Shown here piece after piece: positions 16,990 through 25,306 of a stretch of DNA of 64,000 nt. Numbering within the stretch: position 1 is the first letter of the stretch; each line of letters begins with the position of its first letter. Source of the DNA: JANRLJ01 sp033762735 (GTDB lineage Bacteria; Chloroflexota; Anaerolineae; Aggregatilineales; Phototrophicaceae); assembly GCA_033762735.1 (NCBI GenBank), contig JANRLJ010000155.1, positions 49,687-113,686 on the forward strand, written 5' to 3'. The position numbers and the translations under genes were made by a program. The notes under the pieces are model-generated. The model did no database searches. It had not been told where the DNA came from and saw nothing but the letters and a program-made list of their open reading frames with translations.

Positions 16990-17838
16990 TCAATCCTCGA
17001 ACGAGGCTTCCAGCAGCCAGCTTCCATCGTCCAGCCGGATTTCAAAAGTGAAGCGGCTTTCCAGCGCACCCGCCGCCGCCTGGATTCGCCCGTCAGTGCT
17101 TCCCCCCGCCAGCGTCAGATAGCGGCGGTAGTTGTCCAGCGAGTAGTACGAGTAAATAATGCCCAGCAGCGCATAACCCCGCGCAGCGCGGCGATCATAT
17201 TCGGTGATGTCTTCCACTTCCGGGTCGAGCAGCGCGTCATACACCTCATCAATTCCGGTCGCCTCGATCAGCCGTTCCGCGTCTGCGATGGCGTTTTCAT
17301 ATTCCCCGCGCACAGCGTAGAGCACGGCGCGGTTGTTCAGGCCGAGGATATAATTGTCTTCCAGTTCGAGTGTGCGGTTGAAATCGGCCAGGGCTTCGTC
17401 ATATTCCCCCCGCGCCATGCGCACGATGCCGCGATTGTTGACGGCGGCAATGTTCTGCGGTTCCAGTTCCAGCACCCGGTCATAATCGGCCAGCGCCGCT
17501 TCGAGGTTGCGAACACGCACCTGGGTAATCGCCCGGTTGATGTAGGCCGGGGTATAGTCCTCGTCGATTTCTTCGATCACACAGGTGAAGGCGAAAATTG
17601 CGCGGGAGTAGTCTCCGGTGGAGAAATAGGCCGCGCCCTCGCCCATGTAGTAGCTGGTGCGCACATCCACCGGGCTGTCGGTGAATTCCAGGCAGATCGG
17701 CTCGCGCTCCGGTTCGGGCGTGGCTTCGGGGGATGGCGCTTCCGGCGTGGATTCCTGCGCGGCGGCGGGCAGCGCGGCCAGCAGGACGAGGCTGAAAAGG
17801 CTGACGATCAGAACACGGAACAAGGTTTTGTGCTGCAT
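16990..17838 (-). CDS. Exported TPR protein B, paralogue of the downstream TPR protein
   Basis: A 282-residue protein with a signal peptide (residues 1-28 ending in LPAAAQ), a Pro/Glu-rich linker (STPEAPSPEATPEPE) and TPRs (residues about 60-200: AIFAFTCVIEEIDEDYTPAYINRA, ALADYDRVLELEPQNIAAVNNRG, ALADFNRTLELEDNYILGLNNRA). The order 'sequential intake, AIF-F/Y-C, AYINR' is shared with protein A, supporting duplication. A C-terminal segment (YYSLDNYRRYLTLAGG) also matches protein A (SLESYREYVRLAEAAG). AGGAG precedes the ATG. Function is not evident beyond extracytoplasmic protein binding. Confidence 0.85.
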   Translation of the reverse strand: MQHKTLFRVLIVSLFSLVLLAALPAAAQESTPEAPSPEATPEPEREPICLEFTDSPVDVRTSYYMGEGAAYFSTGDYSRAIFAFTCVIEEIDEDYTPAYINRAITQVRVRNLEAALADYDRVLELEPQNIAAVNNRGIVRMARGEYDEALADFNRTLELEDNYILGLNNRAVLYAVRGEYENAIADAERLIEATGIDEVYDALLDPEVEDITEYDRRAARGYALLGIIYSYYSLDNYRRYLTLAGGSTDGRIQAAAGALESRFTFEIRLDDGSWLLEASFED

Positions 17839-17944
17839 GATGGCTCTCCTGAGTGAAAATCGTTGATAGCTTTTAGCGGTTAGCAGTTAGCGGTCAGCTT
17901 GTCGCTGTATTCCGCACAACCGGATTGAAAATGCGCGATAATCG

Positions 17945-17964
17945 GGACAGGGTATGCCCTGTCC
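17945..17964. repeat. Palindromic repeat PAL, copy 4 (short GGACAGGG subtype)
   Basis: GGACAGGGTATGCCCTGTCC, a 20-bp palindrome in the gap between two leftward genes. Simple TTAGCGGTTAGCAGTTAGCGG-like repeats lie alongside (17872-17895). Confidence 0.75.
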
Positions 17965-18056
17965 TAAGCCAACCCCTACGATATTTCCTGGCTTCACTTT
18001 CAGAAACGCGCTGGCTGTGTTTAAGCTGAACGCTGTCGGCTGAATGCTCAAGGCAT

Positions 18057-19256
18057 TTACTCCTGCTGCGCCTGTGGATTGATGAACGGGTCGCGCAAGG
18101 CCAGCGAAGACAGCAGCGAACTCGCCAGCACGAACGCCCGCCGCGCCGCGTCCACATCGTCCAGCGCCGCCTGCACATCATCTTCCGTCAGGAAGAACTC
18201 ACCCCCGGCAGCGGCACGGCCACACGCATCGGAAAAGGTCGTGATGGCAGTGTTGGTGCGGCTGATGGCTTCATCCAGCGCGACGACCAGCGGCTCAAAA
18301 ATCGGTTCGCGGCGCACATCGGTGTCGGCCACACGGCGGCGGTCGATCAGTTCGGGGATGCCCGCGCAGCTTACGCTTTGCCCGCTGGAAAGCGCCCGCC
18401 ATACGCCTTCGATCCGGTCAAGCCGCGCGGTGCTGTCGCCAATGTCGCGCCGCAGCAGCGTAACCAGGCGGCCATAGGCGTACACGTAGGACATATCGAA
18501 CAGGCGGTCATAATTACCCGCTCGCAACCGAATATTCCATGAACCGACCCAGTACAACTGATCGTTGTATTCAATCTGCAACTGGATGAACCCGACCGTG
18601 CCGAGCCGCCCGGTCAGTTCCACCAGCGTCCCGGCGGGGATCGACCCGACCAGGCGCGACGGCGTGACCTGCCCGTCATAAATGGGCGTCTCGCGGGTGG
18701 TGACGCCGAGCGTGTTGTAGCGCCGCGCATACGGTTCAGGATTGATGCCGTCAATCTGAAGGTTGGCGAAATCCCCGCTCCACACCAGCAGCCACGCCGC
18801 GATCCAGCCCGTGCGGTTTTCGTAAATCACCTGCACCCACTGGCTGTCAGCAGTGCGCCCAACGGCGGGGATGGTCGTCTCTGGCGGCACAACGCCCGTG
18901 CGCTCGAACAACAGCCCTGGCCCGGCACGAAGCGAACTGCGATCCTGCGTCGTCACCCACACGCCCGTATCCGGGATTTCGTCGGGGCGCAGCGTCGGCC
19001 CCGGTGTGACGCGAATCAGCGGTGTGGCGGTCGGCTCAATCGGCAAACTCGCGGGCGGGAGCGGCTGCTGTGTACCTTCGGCGGTCGGCGCGGCACCAGT
19101 CCCCGCAGCGGGCGCTGTTGTGGCTGCCGCCGGAGTAGCCTGCATCGGAACGTTCTCCTGCGCGGTCACGGGTGTTTTCAGCACGAAGATCAGCGCAAAC
19201 CCGAACAGCGCAGCCATCAGCAGGACAGGAAATAGTTTGAAAGCGTGCTTTCCCAT
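18057..19256 (-). CDS. Exported bacterial SH3-like domain protein
   Basis: The 399-residue protein has an N-terminal membrane/signal helix (residues 8-28), an Ala/Pro/Thr linker (to about 95) and an SH3b-type domain (VTTQDRSSLRAGPGLLFERTGVVP ... WVQVIYENRTGWIAAWLLVWSG). A second, looser SH3-like repeat follows (TTRETPIYDGQVTPSRLVG...). The last 130 residues are helical. Such domains bind peptidoglycan or proteins at the cell surface. Its ATG overlaps the stop of the upstream beta-propeller gene by one base (TAATG), so the pair is translationally coupled and the products probably act together. Confidence 0.85.
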   Translation of the reverse strand: MGKHAFKLFPVLLMAALFGFALIFVLKTPVTAQENVPMQATPAAATTAPAAGTGAAPTAEGTQQPLPPASLPIEPTATPLIRVTPGPTLRPDEIPDTGVWVTTQDRSSLRAGPGLLFERTGVVPPETTIPAVGRTADSQWVQVIYENRTGWIAAWLLVWSGDFANLQIDGINPEPYARRYNTLGVTTRETPIYDGQVTPSRLVGSIPAGTLVELTGRLGTVGFIQLQIEYNDQLYWVGSWNIRLRAGNYDRLFDMSYVYAYGRLVTLLRRDIGDSTARLDRIEGVWRALSSGQSVSCAGIPELIDRRRVADTDVRREPIFEPLVVALDEAISRTNTAITTFSDACGRAAAGGEFFLTEDDVQAALDDVDAARRAFVLASSLLSSLALRDPFINPQAQQE

Positions 19257-22200
19257 TACTGGCCTCCTTCGACATAGAAGTCCTGCATCCAGGTTTCGAT
19301 CTGCGCCACGTCGAAGCCCAGGTCGGTAATCGCCCCGGTTTGCGTATCCAGCACCAGCAGATGCGGCTGCGCGACCCCTTCCACATCAATGATCTGATCG
19401 GACGTGATGGGCGTGATGAAGGCCAGATAGCGATTGTCCGGCGACCAGAAGAATTCGCTTTGACGCGGCGTGTTGTTGCTGTCCGGCAGGCAGTAGCGGC
19501 GCGTCCCGCCTGTCTCCCGATCCCAGATCGAAATCACCGGGAACAGTTCAGCGGGCACCAGATCAGGGCGCGGCGTGGGGGTCGGTGTGCGCGGGTCATC
19601 CACCAGGCGGGCGATCTGCTCATCCAGCGGAAGTTCAAACCATGTCACCCGGTAGCGTCCATCACGCGACCACTGCCCCTGCGGGTAGTCTCCCAGGACG
19701 CGATGCTCACGGGTTTCGGCGTCGAAGATGTTCCACAATGGTGAGCCGGGATAGCGGTAGTACAGCGTGTCTCCCAGCGGATGCCACTCGAAGTGGAAAT
19801 CCCCGGCGCTGGGGCCGGTGAGGCGGGCAAAGTAGGCGGCTTCCCCGGTGTCGCGGTCGTAGATGTAGTACTTGTAACCGGGCGGATTATCCCCCGCCGG
19901 GAAGCTGGTGCGCACCACCGACAGCGGCCCATCCCCCGGCTGGCGCGAGAGCACTTCGGTCGCCAAGCGGTTGATCTCAACGTTGTTGTCAAACGGCAGA
20001 CGCGGCGCGGGTGGTGTCTGGTTCGGGACGAGGCGCTGCACCAGCGTGACCGGGCCGTTGAACTCCTGCGGCAGATAGCCCTGATAGGTGTATTCCAGCG
20101 TGTTCAGCCCTAACCAGCGGAGGTCGGTCGGCCACACAGGTTGTTCCTCTGCCGTGAACAACACCTGTCGATCACTGCCGTCTGGCCGTGAAAGGATGAT
20201 TTCGCTGGCGTACTGATAAATCCAGTTCTCGTCAAAGGAGAAGGTGCAGTTCGCGCCGATCTCGCAGGGCGGCAGTGTGTAGTCGGGCAGATACTCCCCC
20301 GTGCGCGGATTCAGCACCCAGGGCACGTTGTAATCGCGGTTATAGGTGAACAACCTTCCCGGTGGGGCATAATCCGGCGCGGGCGATTCCAGCGTGTAGA
20401 GCGACTCCGCCGGGCAGAATTCCTCCACCTGGCCGATCTGTGGCAGGCTCACGGTCGCCGTCGCCGCCGGGGGTGAGGTGGGCGTGATGGTGGCGGTCAG
20501 CGTGGGGCGCGGGGCACCGAGTGTCGCAAAGCCCAGAGTGGCCGTCGGACGCAGGCGCAGGAACAGCGCGGCCTCGGTCGGCAGGCCAGCATAAGTGGCG
20601 GTGATGGTCGCCAGCAGTGCGTCGTGTGGTTCGGGCAGGCGGTAGACCTCGATGTGATTGTTGGCCGTGAGGAAGGCCATCATGCGCCCGTCGGGGCTGA
20701 GCACCGCATTCCCAAGCGCGATGCCAGTCGAGAGGCGAAACTGTTCCAGCACTTCAAAGCTGACCGGGCGATTCAGTTCGTTGAACGGGCTTCCCAGGCG
20801 CGGCGGCACATAGCCCCCTTCGGCGCGCATCCCGGTTTCGATGTCGAGCGTCATCACGCGCTGGAGGATGCCACCGCCGTCGCCGCCACCGCCCGATGCG
20901 CTGAAGCTGTAGGCACCCCGGTTAATCCCTTCACAGAGCAGTTCTTCCAGCCGTACCGCTTCATCTTCCGGCAGGCCGTCCGTGAGGTCGCGCCAGTCCT
21001 GGGCGAACTCCAGCGCCTGCGACGGGAAGGCCTGCGTCAGGCAGTTAGGGACGCCTGCGATAATCACGGGGGCGGGTGTCAGAATCACGCGGGTGGCGGT
21101 CGCCGGGCGGGTAATCAGCGCGTCCACTTCTTCCACCGTGTCCGGCAGTTCCCCGCACAGCCGCAGCGTAAACCGTGCCAGAATATCGCCGCGCAGCCGG
21201 GCGTTCAGCCGCTCCCACACTTCCAGCCAGCGCTCGTACTGGTCAGGGAAATTCTGCACCAGGCAGGCGGGCAGCCCGGTCACATCCCATTCCACCCCAT
21301 ACACACGGTCAACCACCTGATCGCCAGTAAAGCCTTCGCCCGCGAAATACACCGTGCGGTTGTCCACCCAACCAAAGTCGAAGACAGGCGGCTCTGGCAG
21401 ATCGTCCCCGGCCACATACCACATCCTGCCCTCGTCCATGCCGTAAATCATCACTTCGAGGCCGGGATAATGCGGGCTGTTGGAGTCGGTGGAGTAGGCG
21501 ACGAGGTAGTGCTGCCAGTCCGGACTGGGGACGATGTTCTGAATAGACTGCCCCGGCAGATTTTCAAAGTACAGGTTGCGGCGCTCACCCGTGACCGAGT
21601 TATAGATTTCGACACCTTCACGGTTGCTGTCGTTGACCTGGCTCAGATAGAGCACGTTATCCGGCGAACTGCGGATGACCGAACCGCGCACCTCGACCGC
21701 GCGGCGGTTGATGACGCGCCCATAGTCCGTCGCACCGGTGAGTTCCCATGTCCAGAACTCGTTGTCCGGGTTCACGGTCGTGAGCGTCTCGCCGCCGGAG
21801 TCCCACGTGAACTGCGTGAAGCCGTCGTTGTAGGTCAGGTCTTCAAACAGCACTGCCCCGGTTTCCACATCGAAGCGCTGGAAATCGCTGATGAGGATTT
21901 CCCCGGTGCGGTCGTAGGTCAGCAGGCCGTAGTAGGGCACAGCGGGCATGATCGTCTGTTCCAGCCCACCCGTCGTGAGGTTGTAGATTTCCAGCGCCCG
22001 CGTACCACTGGCACGGCGCACGGCCAGATATGTTCCCGCCGGGTGCAGCGCCAGATCGCTCACGTCACCGGGGATGATGCGTTCGATGCTACCGCGCCCG
22101 GTCTGTTCGTCATAGATGTAGACCAGCAGGCTCAGGTCACGTTCTCCCACGACGGACACAGGTTCGATGATGTCGATCAGCGCCACCGTCAGCGGGTGAT

Positions 22201-23164
22201 GGTCATAGCTGGCGCGGTAATTCTCACCGAGCAGCAGCCGCAGCAGCGCGACATCATCCCGCGAATTGGACTGTCCGATGAGGTGTGAAAGCTGTGAGGC
22301 GAACATCGGCTGTAAGCGGCTGAACGTCTCAGAGTCGACTCCACCGAGGGGAATTTCAAGCTGACCGCGTTCTTCGGTGAAGACCTGTACCAGCCTGTTG
22401 GTATTGCTCAGCGGACGGACGTAAAGCTGATCGCTGCCCTTACTGCGCCAGACATCAATCGGGTCGCGCTCGAAGCGGTTAGGGTCGGGGATTTCGCCCA
22501 CCAGCGTGGTTTCCTCCGTCCCTAGTTCGAGCACCTGATAGCGTTCGGGAATCGCGGCGATCAGGGTTCGATTCGGCCCCAGGATCATCCCATAACGATA
22601 GTCGAAGAAGTTGACCGCGATGTTGTTGCCCGGCAGGATGGAGTCGTCAATGTCGAGTTCGGCGTTGATGTCCCACACCCAGGACAGGTTAAGTGTGTCG
22701 TTCTCGCTGATGCGAATCTCACGCGGGGCACGGTTGAGCGCGTTCACCAGCAGCAGCCGATCATCTTCAGAGAAGATCAGCGGCCCCGGAACGCTCAGCG
22801 CACCGTCCGGCGCGAAGGTCGCCAGCAGCGTACCACGCTGTGTGTCCCACAGTTCCACGCGCACATCAATCGCCAGCGCGAGAGTACGCCCGTCATGACT
22901 GAACAGATAGCTGCTGTAATTGCCGCTTTCGTAAAGGACATGCTGCGTTTGCAGGGTAGCGGCATCCACCAGCAGCAAACGCGCCTGAGAATCGACCCAG
23001 GCGAACCGATCAAAATTGGGGTCATAAACAATTCCGCGTGGGCGCGGCTGGCCGATGCGCTGCACCAGCGTGAATTCCGGCGGGGGCGTACTGACCTGAG
23101 CCAGTGCGATCCCGGCGGTGACGAGCAGCAGCAAGCCCAGCAGCAAATACCTGGAATGCTTCAT
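19256..23164 (-). CDS. Large exported beta-propeller-like (WD40/TolB-type) protein
   Basis: A 1302-residue protein starting at ATG 23164 with GGAGG nine bases upstream; a signal peptide spans residues 1-23 (YLLLGLLLLVTAGIALAQ). Repeated blade-like elements run through it: FAWVDSQARLLLVDAATL, YLFSHDGRTLALAIDVRVELWDTQRG, LSPDGRMMAFLTANNHIEVYRLPEP and FFWSPDNRYLAFITPI near the C terminus. At least two propellers are likely, separated by a central segment with the repeated theme LPACLVQNFPDQYERWLEVWERLNARL / VPNCLTQAFPSQALEFAQDWRDL (split here between two stretches) and by PT-rich linkers. There is no catalytic motif that I recognise. It is probably a surface binding or sensing scaffold, coupled to the SH3-like gene downstream. 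Confidence 0.82.
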   Translation of the reverse strand: MKHSRYLLLGLLLLVTAGIALAQVSTPPPEFTLVQRIGQPRPRGIVYDPNFDRFAWVDSQARLLLVDAATLQTQHVLYESGNYSSYLFSHDGRTLALAIDVRVELWDTQRGTLLATFAPDGALSVPGPLIFSEDDRLLLVNALNRAPREIRISENDTLNLSWVWDINAELDIDDSILPGNNIAVNFFDYRYGMILGPNRTLIAAIPERYQVLELGTEETTLVGEIPDPNRFERDPIDVWRSKGSDQLYVRPLSNTNRLVQVFTEERGQLEIPLGGVDSETFSRLQPMFASQLSHLIGQSNSRDDVALLRLLLGENYRASYDHHPLTVALIDIIEPVSVVGERDLSLLVYIYDEQTGRGSIERIIPGDVSDLALHPAGTYLAVRRASGTRALEIYNLTTGGLEQTIMPAVPYYGLLTYDRTGEILISDFQRFDVETGAVLFEDLTYNDGFTQFTWDSGGETLTTVNPDNEFWTWELTGATDYGRVINRRAVEVRGSVIRSSPDNVLYLSQVNDSNREGVEIYNSVTGERRNLYFENLPGQSIQNIVPSPDWQHYLVAYSTDSNSPHYPGLEVMIYGMDEGRMWYVAGDDLPEPPVFDFGWVDNRTVYFAGEGFTGDQVVDRVYGVEWDVTGLPACLVQNFPDQYERWLEVWERLNARLRGDILARFTLRLCGELPDTVEEVDALITRPATATRVILTPAPVIIAGVPNCLTQAFPSQALEFAQDWRDLTDGLPEDEAVRLEELLCEGINRGAYSFSASGGGGDGGGILQRVMTLDIETGMRAEGGYVPPRLGSPFNELNRPVSFEVLEQFRLSTGIALGNAVLSPDGRMMAFLTANNHIEVYRLPEPHDALLATITATYAGLPTEAALFLRLRPTATLGFATLGAPRPTLTATITPTSPPAATATVSLPQIGQVEEFCPAESLYTLESPAPDYAPPGRLFTYNRDYNVPWVLNPRTGEYLPDYTLPPCEIGANCTFSFDENWIYQYASEIILSRPDGSDRQVLFTAEEQPVWPTDLRWLGLNTLEYTYQGYLPQEFNGPVTLVQRLVPNQTPPAPRLPFDNNVEINRLATEVLSRQPGDGPLSVVRTSFPAGDNPPGYKYYIYDRDTGEAAYFARLTGPSAGDFHFEWHPLGDTLYYRYPGSPLWNIFDAETREHRVLGDYPQGQWSRDGRYRVTWFELPLDEQIARLVDDPRTPTPTPRPDLVPAELFPVISIWDRETGGTRRYCLPDSNNTPRQSEFFWSPDNRYLAFITPITSDQIIDVEGVAQPHLLVLDTQTGAITDLGFDVAQIETWMQDFYVEGGQ

Positions 23165-23311
23165 TGGGTGCAGCCTCCGGGGAACGTTGTAAAAAGGATT
23201 AATAAAGCCACTATAGCAGAGGATGACCGTATCTAGTCTTGCTGGTTCCCTACGCAAATCGGACGCTTCCCATGCGCATCCTCACCGCACGTCCGCCGCT
23301 GCTGCGTCCGG

Positions 23312-23320
23312 TGCTATAGT
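23312..23320 (+). promoter_or_regulatory. Extended -10 promoter for the rightward SH3-like gene
   Basis: TGC-TATAGT (TATAGT at 23315-23320) gives a start site near 23327 and a leader of about 34 bases before ATG 23361. I see no good -35, as expected for an extended -10 promoter. The divergent leftward gene starts at 23164. Confidence 0.5.
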
Positions 23321-23360
23321 GGGAATACAGGTCAAAGGTCAAAGAAGAAGGTCAGCTCTC

Positions 23361-25073
23361 ATGAAAAACCGCTTTGCTCTGGTTTTCCTCTTTAGTATTA
23401 CGTTTCTTTTGTTGAGTGCGGTGTCCCTGTCATTGGTTGGAGCGCAGGAAAACACCTGCCCCTCGTCGGTGACGCTCTCGCTGCCCCGCGCCAACGCCGC
23501 CTGTTCGCGCCTCGGCGACGAGCGCGGCCTGGTCTGCCTCGGCAACGGGCGTATCACACCAACGTATCAACCCGGCGCAGCGGAAGACACGTTTTCCACC
23601 GCTGGCGATACGCTCAACCTCGCCGATCTGCAAGGCCTTCAACTGGATTCCAGTGATGCGGCACAGATCAGCGTCGGCACACTTTTCTTGCAGGCGAATT
23701 TATTAGGAAGCGAAGCCGGACGCAGCGTAGTCGTGCTGCTGTTCGGAGATGCGGAAATTGAGAGTCTGGTTCCGGTACTGCCGACCGCACTGCTCACCGC
23801 GACGGGCAGCGTGAACGTGCGCGAGGTGCCGGACAGCGATGGTGATATTCGGGCACAGTTGACTCTGCGAGAGACGATCACCGCGAATGGCCGCGCCGAG
23901 GAAGGCGGGTGGCTGCGGGTGGCGCTCTCTGATGGACGGATTGGCTGGGTCGAAGCCGATTCGATGACCGCAGATGGCGATGTGAACGCGCTGGATGTGG
24001 TGGCGGTCGACTCGCCGGTACTGACACCGTTCCAGAGTTTCACCCTGCGCACAGGCACAAGCGACGCCCTGTGCGCCACCGCCCCCAACAGCGGCGCGAT
24101 TATCCAGACGCCGGGGGATGCGGAAGAAAATGTCGAGTTGTTCATCAACTGCGTGACGCTGCGGCTGAATGGGACAGCCTTTATTCAGTCACGCGCGACC
24201 GATGAACGGCTGCCCGGCGTGATGACGGTCAACGTCATCGACGGACGCGCCGAGGTGGTCGCCCGTGAAGTGGCACAGGTCATCCCGGCGGGTGCGCGAG
24301 CGCGGGTGCCGCTGGATGAAGACCTGAATGTGGACGGCACGCCGAGCCTGGCCGAGCCATATGTCGAAGGGGAATTGCAGGCGCTCCCGGTGAACAACCT
24401 CCCCGCACGGCTGGTCGTCCCTGCCCCGCTCACACCTGATGCGATTGCCGATTTTCTCGTGCGCGACTCTGCCCCCTCTGCCGATGCGCCGCCGCCTTCC
24501 ACCACCCGCACCGATACCACCTGCCGCCGCACCACCGAGCGCCTGGTCGATCTCACCGCCGGGCCGGGCAGCTTCTATGAAGTGGTCAACAACCTGCCGG
24601 AAGGAAGCCGTGTTACGCCTGTGTATCAGACAACTGATGCTGAAGGGCGCGTATGGTGGCAGCTTCGCAACGGCAACTGGATTCCGGCGGATCGGGTGCA
24701 GGAAGAAGGGGCCTGCCAGCCTGTCCCGGTGCTGACGGTCGTCAATCCGCCGCGCTCCAATGGGCTGGCACTGGAAGGCTGCTTTACCGACAACGGCCCA
24801 ATCCGTGACGGTCAGCGCGTGGAAATCCGCTTTATCGACGGCGGCTGGGAAACGCGGGAGGAAGCGTTTGAAGCGCCCAACATCGACCCCGGCAGCATTA
24901 CCATCAACGGCGTTTCAGCCGGGTATGTCCACGCGGGCAGCCCGTTCCAGGTCAACGGCAAATACTTCCGCTACTTCAGCGTGACATGGTCAGCCACAAC
25001 CGGCACCTATCGCATCGTGGGCGACCGCCTGACGTATACGATTTCGTGCAATATCACCGTACCAGTAGGATGA
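23361..25073 (+). CDS. Exported protein with two SH3-like domains
   Basis: A 570-residue protein starting at ATG 23361, where the signal peptide begins (KNRFALVFLFSITFLLLSAVSLSLVGAQ); upstream in-frame codons would add 46 unrelated residues. An SH3b domain is near residues 140-205 (TATGSVNVREVPDSDGDIRAQL ... GWLRVALSDGRIGWVE). A FecR-like beta segment lies in the middle (VTLRLNGTAFIQSR...VNVIDGRAEVVAREVAQVI). A second SH3-like domain is near 400-450 (LVDLTAGPGSFYEVVNNLPEG ... WWQLRNGNWIPA). Paired cysteines suggest disulphides outside the cell. It diverges from the beta-propeller operon and probably belongs to the same surface set. Confidence 0.85.
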   Translation: MKNRFALVFLFSITFLLLSAVSLSLVGAQENTCPSSVTLSLPRANAACSRLGDERGLVCLGNGRITPTYQPGAAEDTFSTAGDTLNLADLQGLQLDSSDAAQISVGTLFLQANLLGSEAGRSVVVLLFGDAEIESLVPVLPTALLTATGSVNVREVPDSDGDIRAQLTLRETITANGRAEEGGWLRVALSDGRIGWVEADSMTADGDVNALDVVAVDSPVLTPFQSFTLRTGTSDALCATAPNSGAIIQTPGDAEENVELFINCVTLRLNGTAFIQSRATDERLPGVMTVNVIDGRAEVVAREVAQVIPAGARARVPLDEDLNVDGTPSLAEPYVEGELQALPVNNLPARLVVPAPLTPDAIADFLVRDSAPSADAPPPSTTRTDTTCRRTTERLVDLTAGPGSFYEVVNNLPEGSRVTPVYQTTDAEGRVWWQLRNGNWIPADRVQEEGACQPVPVLTVVNPPRSNGLALEGCFTDNGPIRDGQRVEIRFIDGGWETREEAFEAPNIDPGSITINGVSAGYVHAGSPFQVNGKYFRYFSVTWSATTGTYRIVGDRLTYTISCNITVPVG

Positions 25074-25098
25074 ACCCGCTCAGAACACGGCGGGTTTT
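25073..25098 (+). terminator. Rho-independent-like hairpin after the SH3 gene
   Basis: AACCCGC (25073-25079), an ten-base loop, then GCGGGTT (25090-25096) followed by TT. It begins at the last base of the stop codon. Two palindromic repeats follow in the same convergent gap. Confidence 0.6.
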
Positions 25099-25126
25099 CG
25101 CACAATCAAATTGAATCGGCTGGATT

Positions 25127-25151
25127 GTAGGGACACGGCGTGCCGTGTCCT
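25127..25151. repeat. Palindromic repeat PAL, copy 5 (GGGACACGGC subtype)
   Basis: GTAGGGACACGGC / GCCGTGTCCT. It lies in a convergent gap and shares its arms with the copy at 31186-31213. Confidence 0.85.
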
Positions 25152-25189
25152 GTTTGGGTCTGAGTTAATTTGATTATGTAAAGGGAATT

Positions 25190-25217
25190 GTAGGGGCGGA
25201 CCCACGTGTCCGCCCGT
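25190..25217. repeat. Palindromic repeat PAL, copy 6 (GGGGCGGAC subtype)
   Basis: GTAGGGGCGGAC / GTCCGCCCGT with a CCACGT centre. It is 38 bp from copy 5 in the same convergent gap. Confidence 0.85.
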
Positions 25218-25306
25218 TTCAGTATGGATCAAATCGGGCGCATACCCGGATGCGCTCCTACACCACCTATCCTGTGCCTGTACACCCTCCTGTTTTGAAT
25301 GCACGA

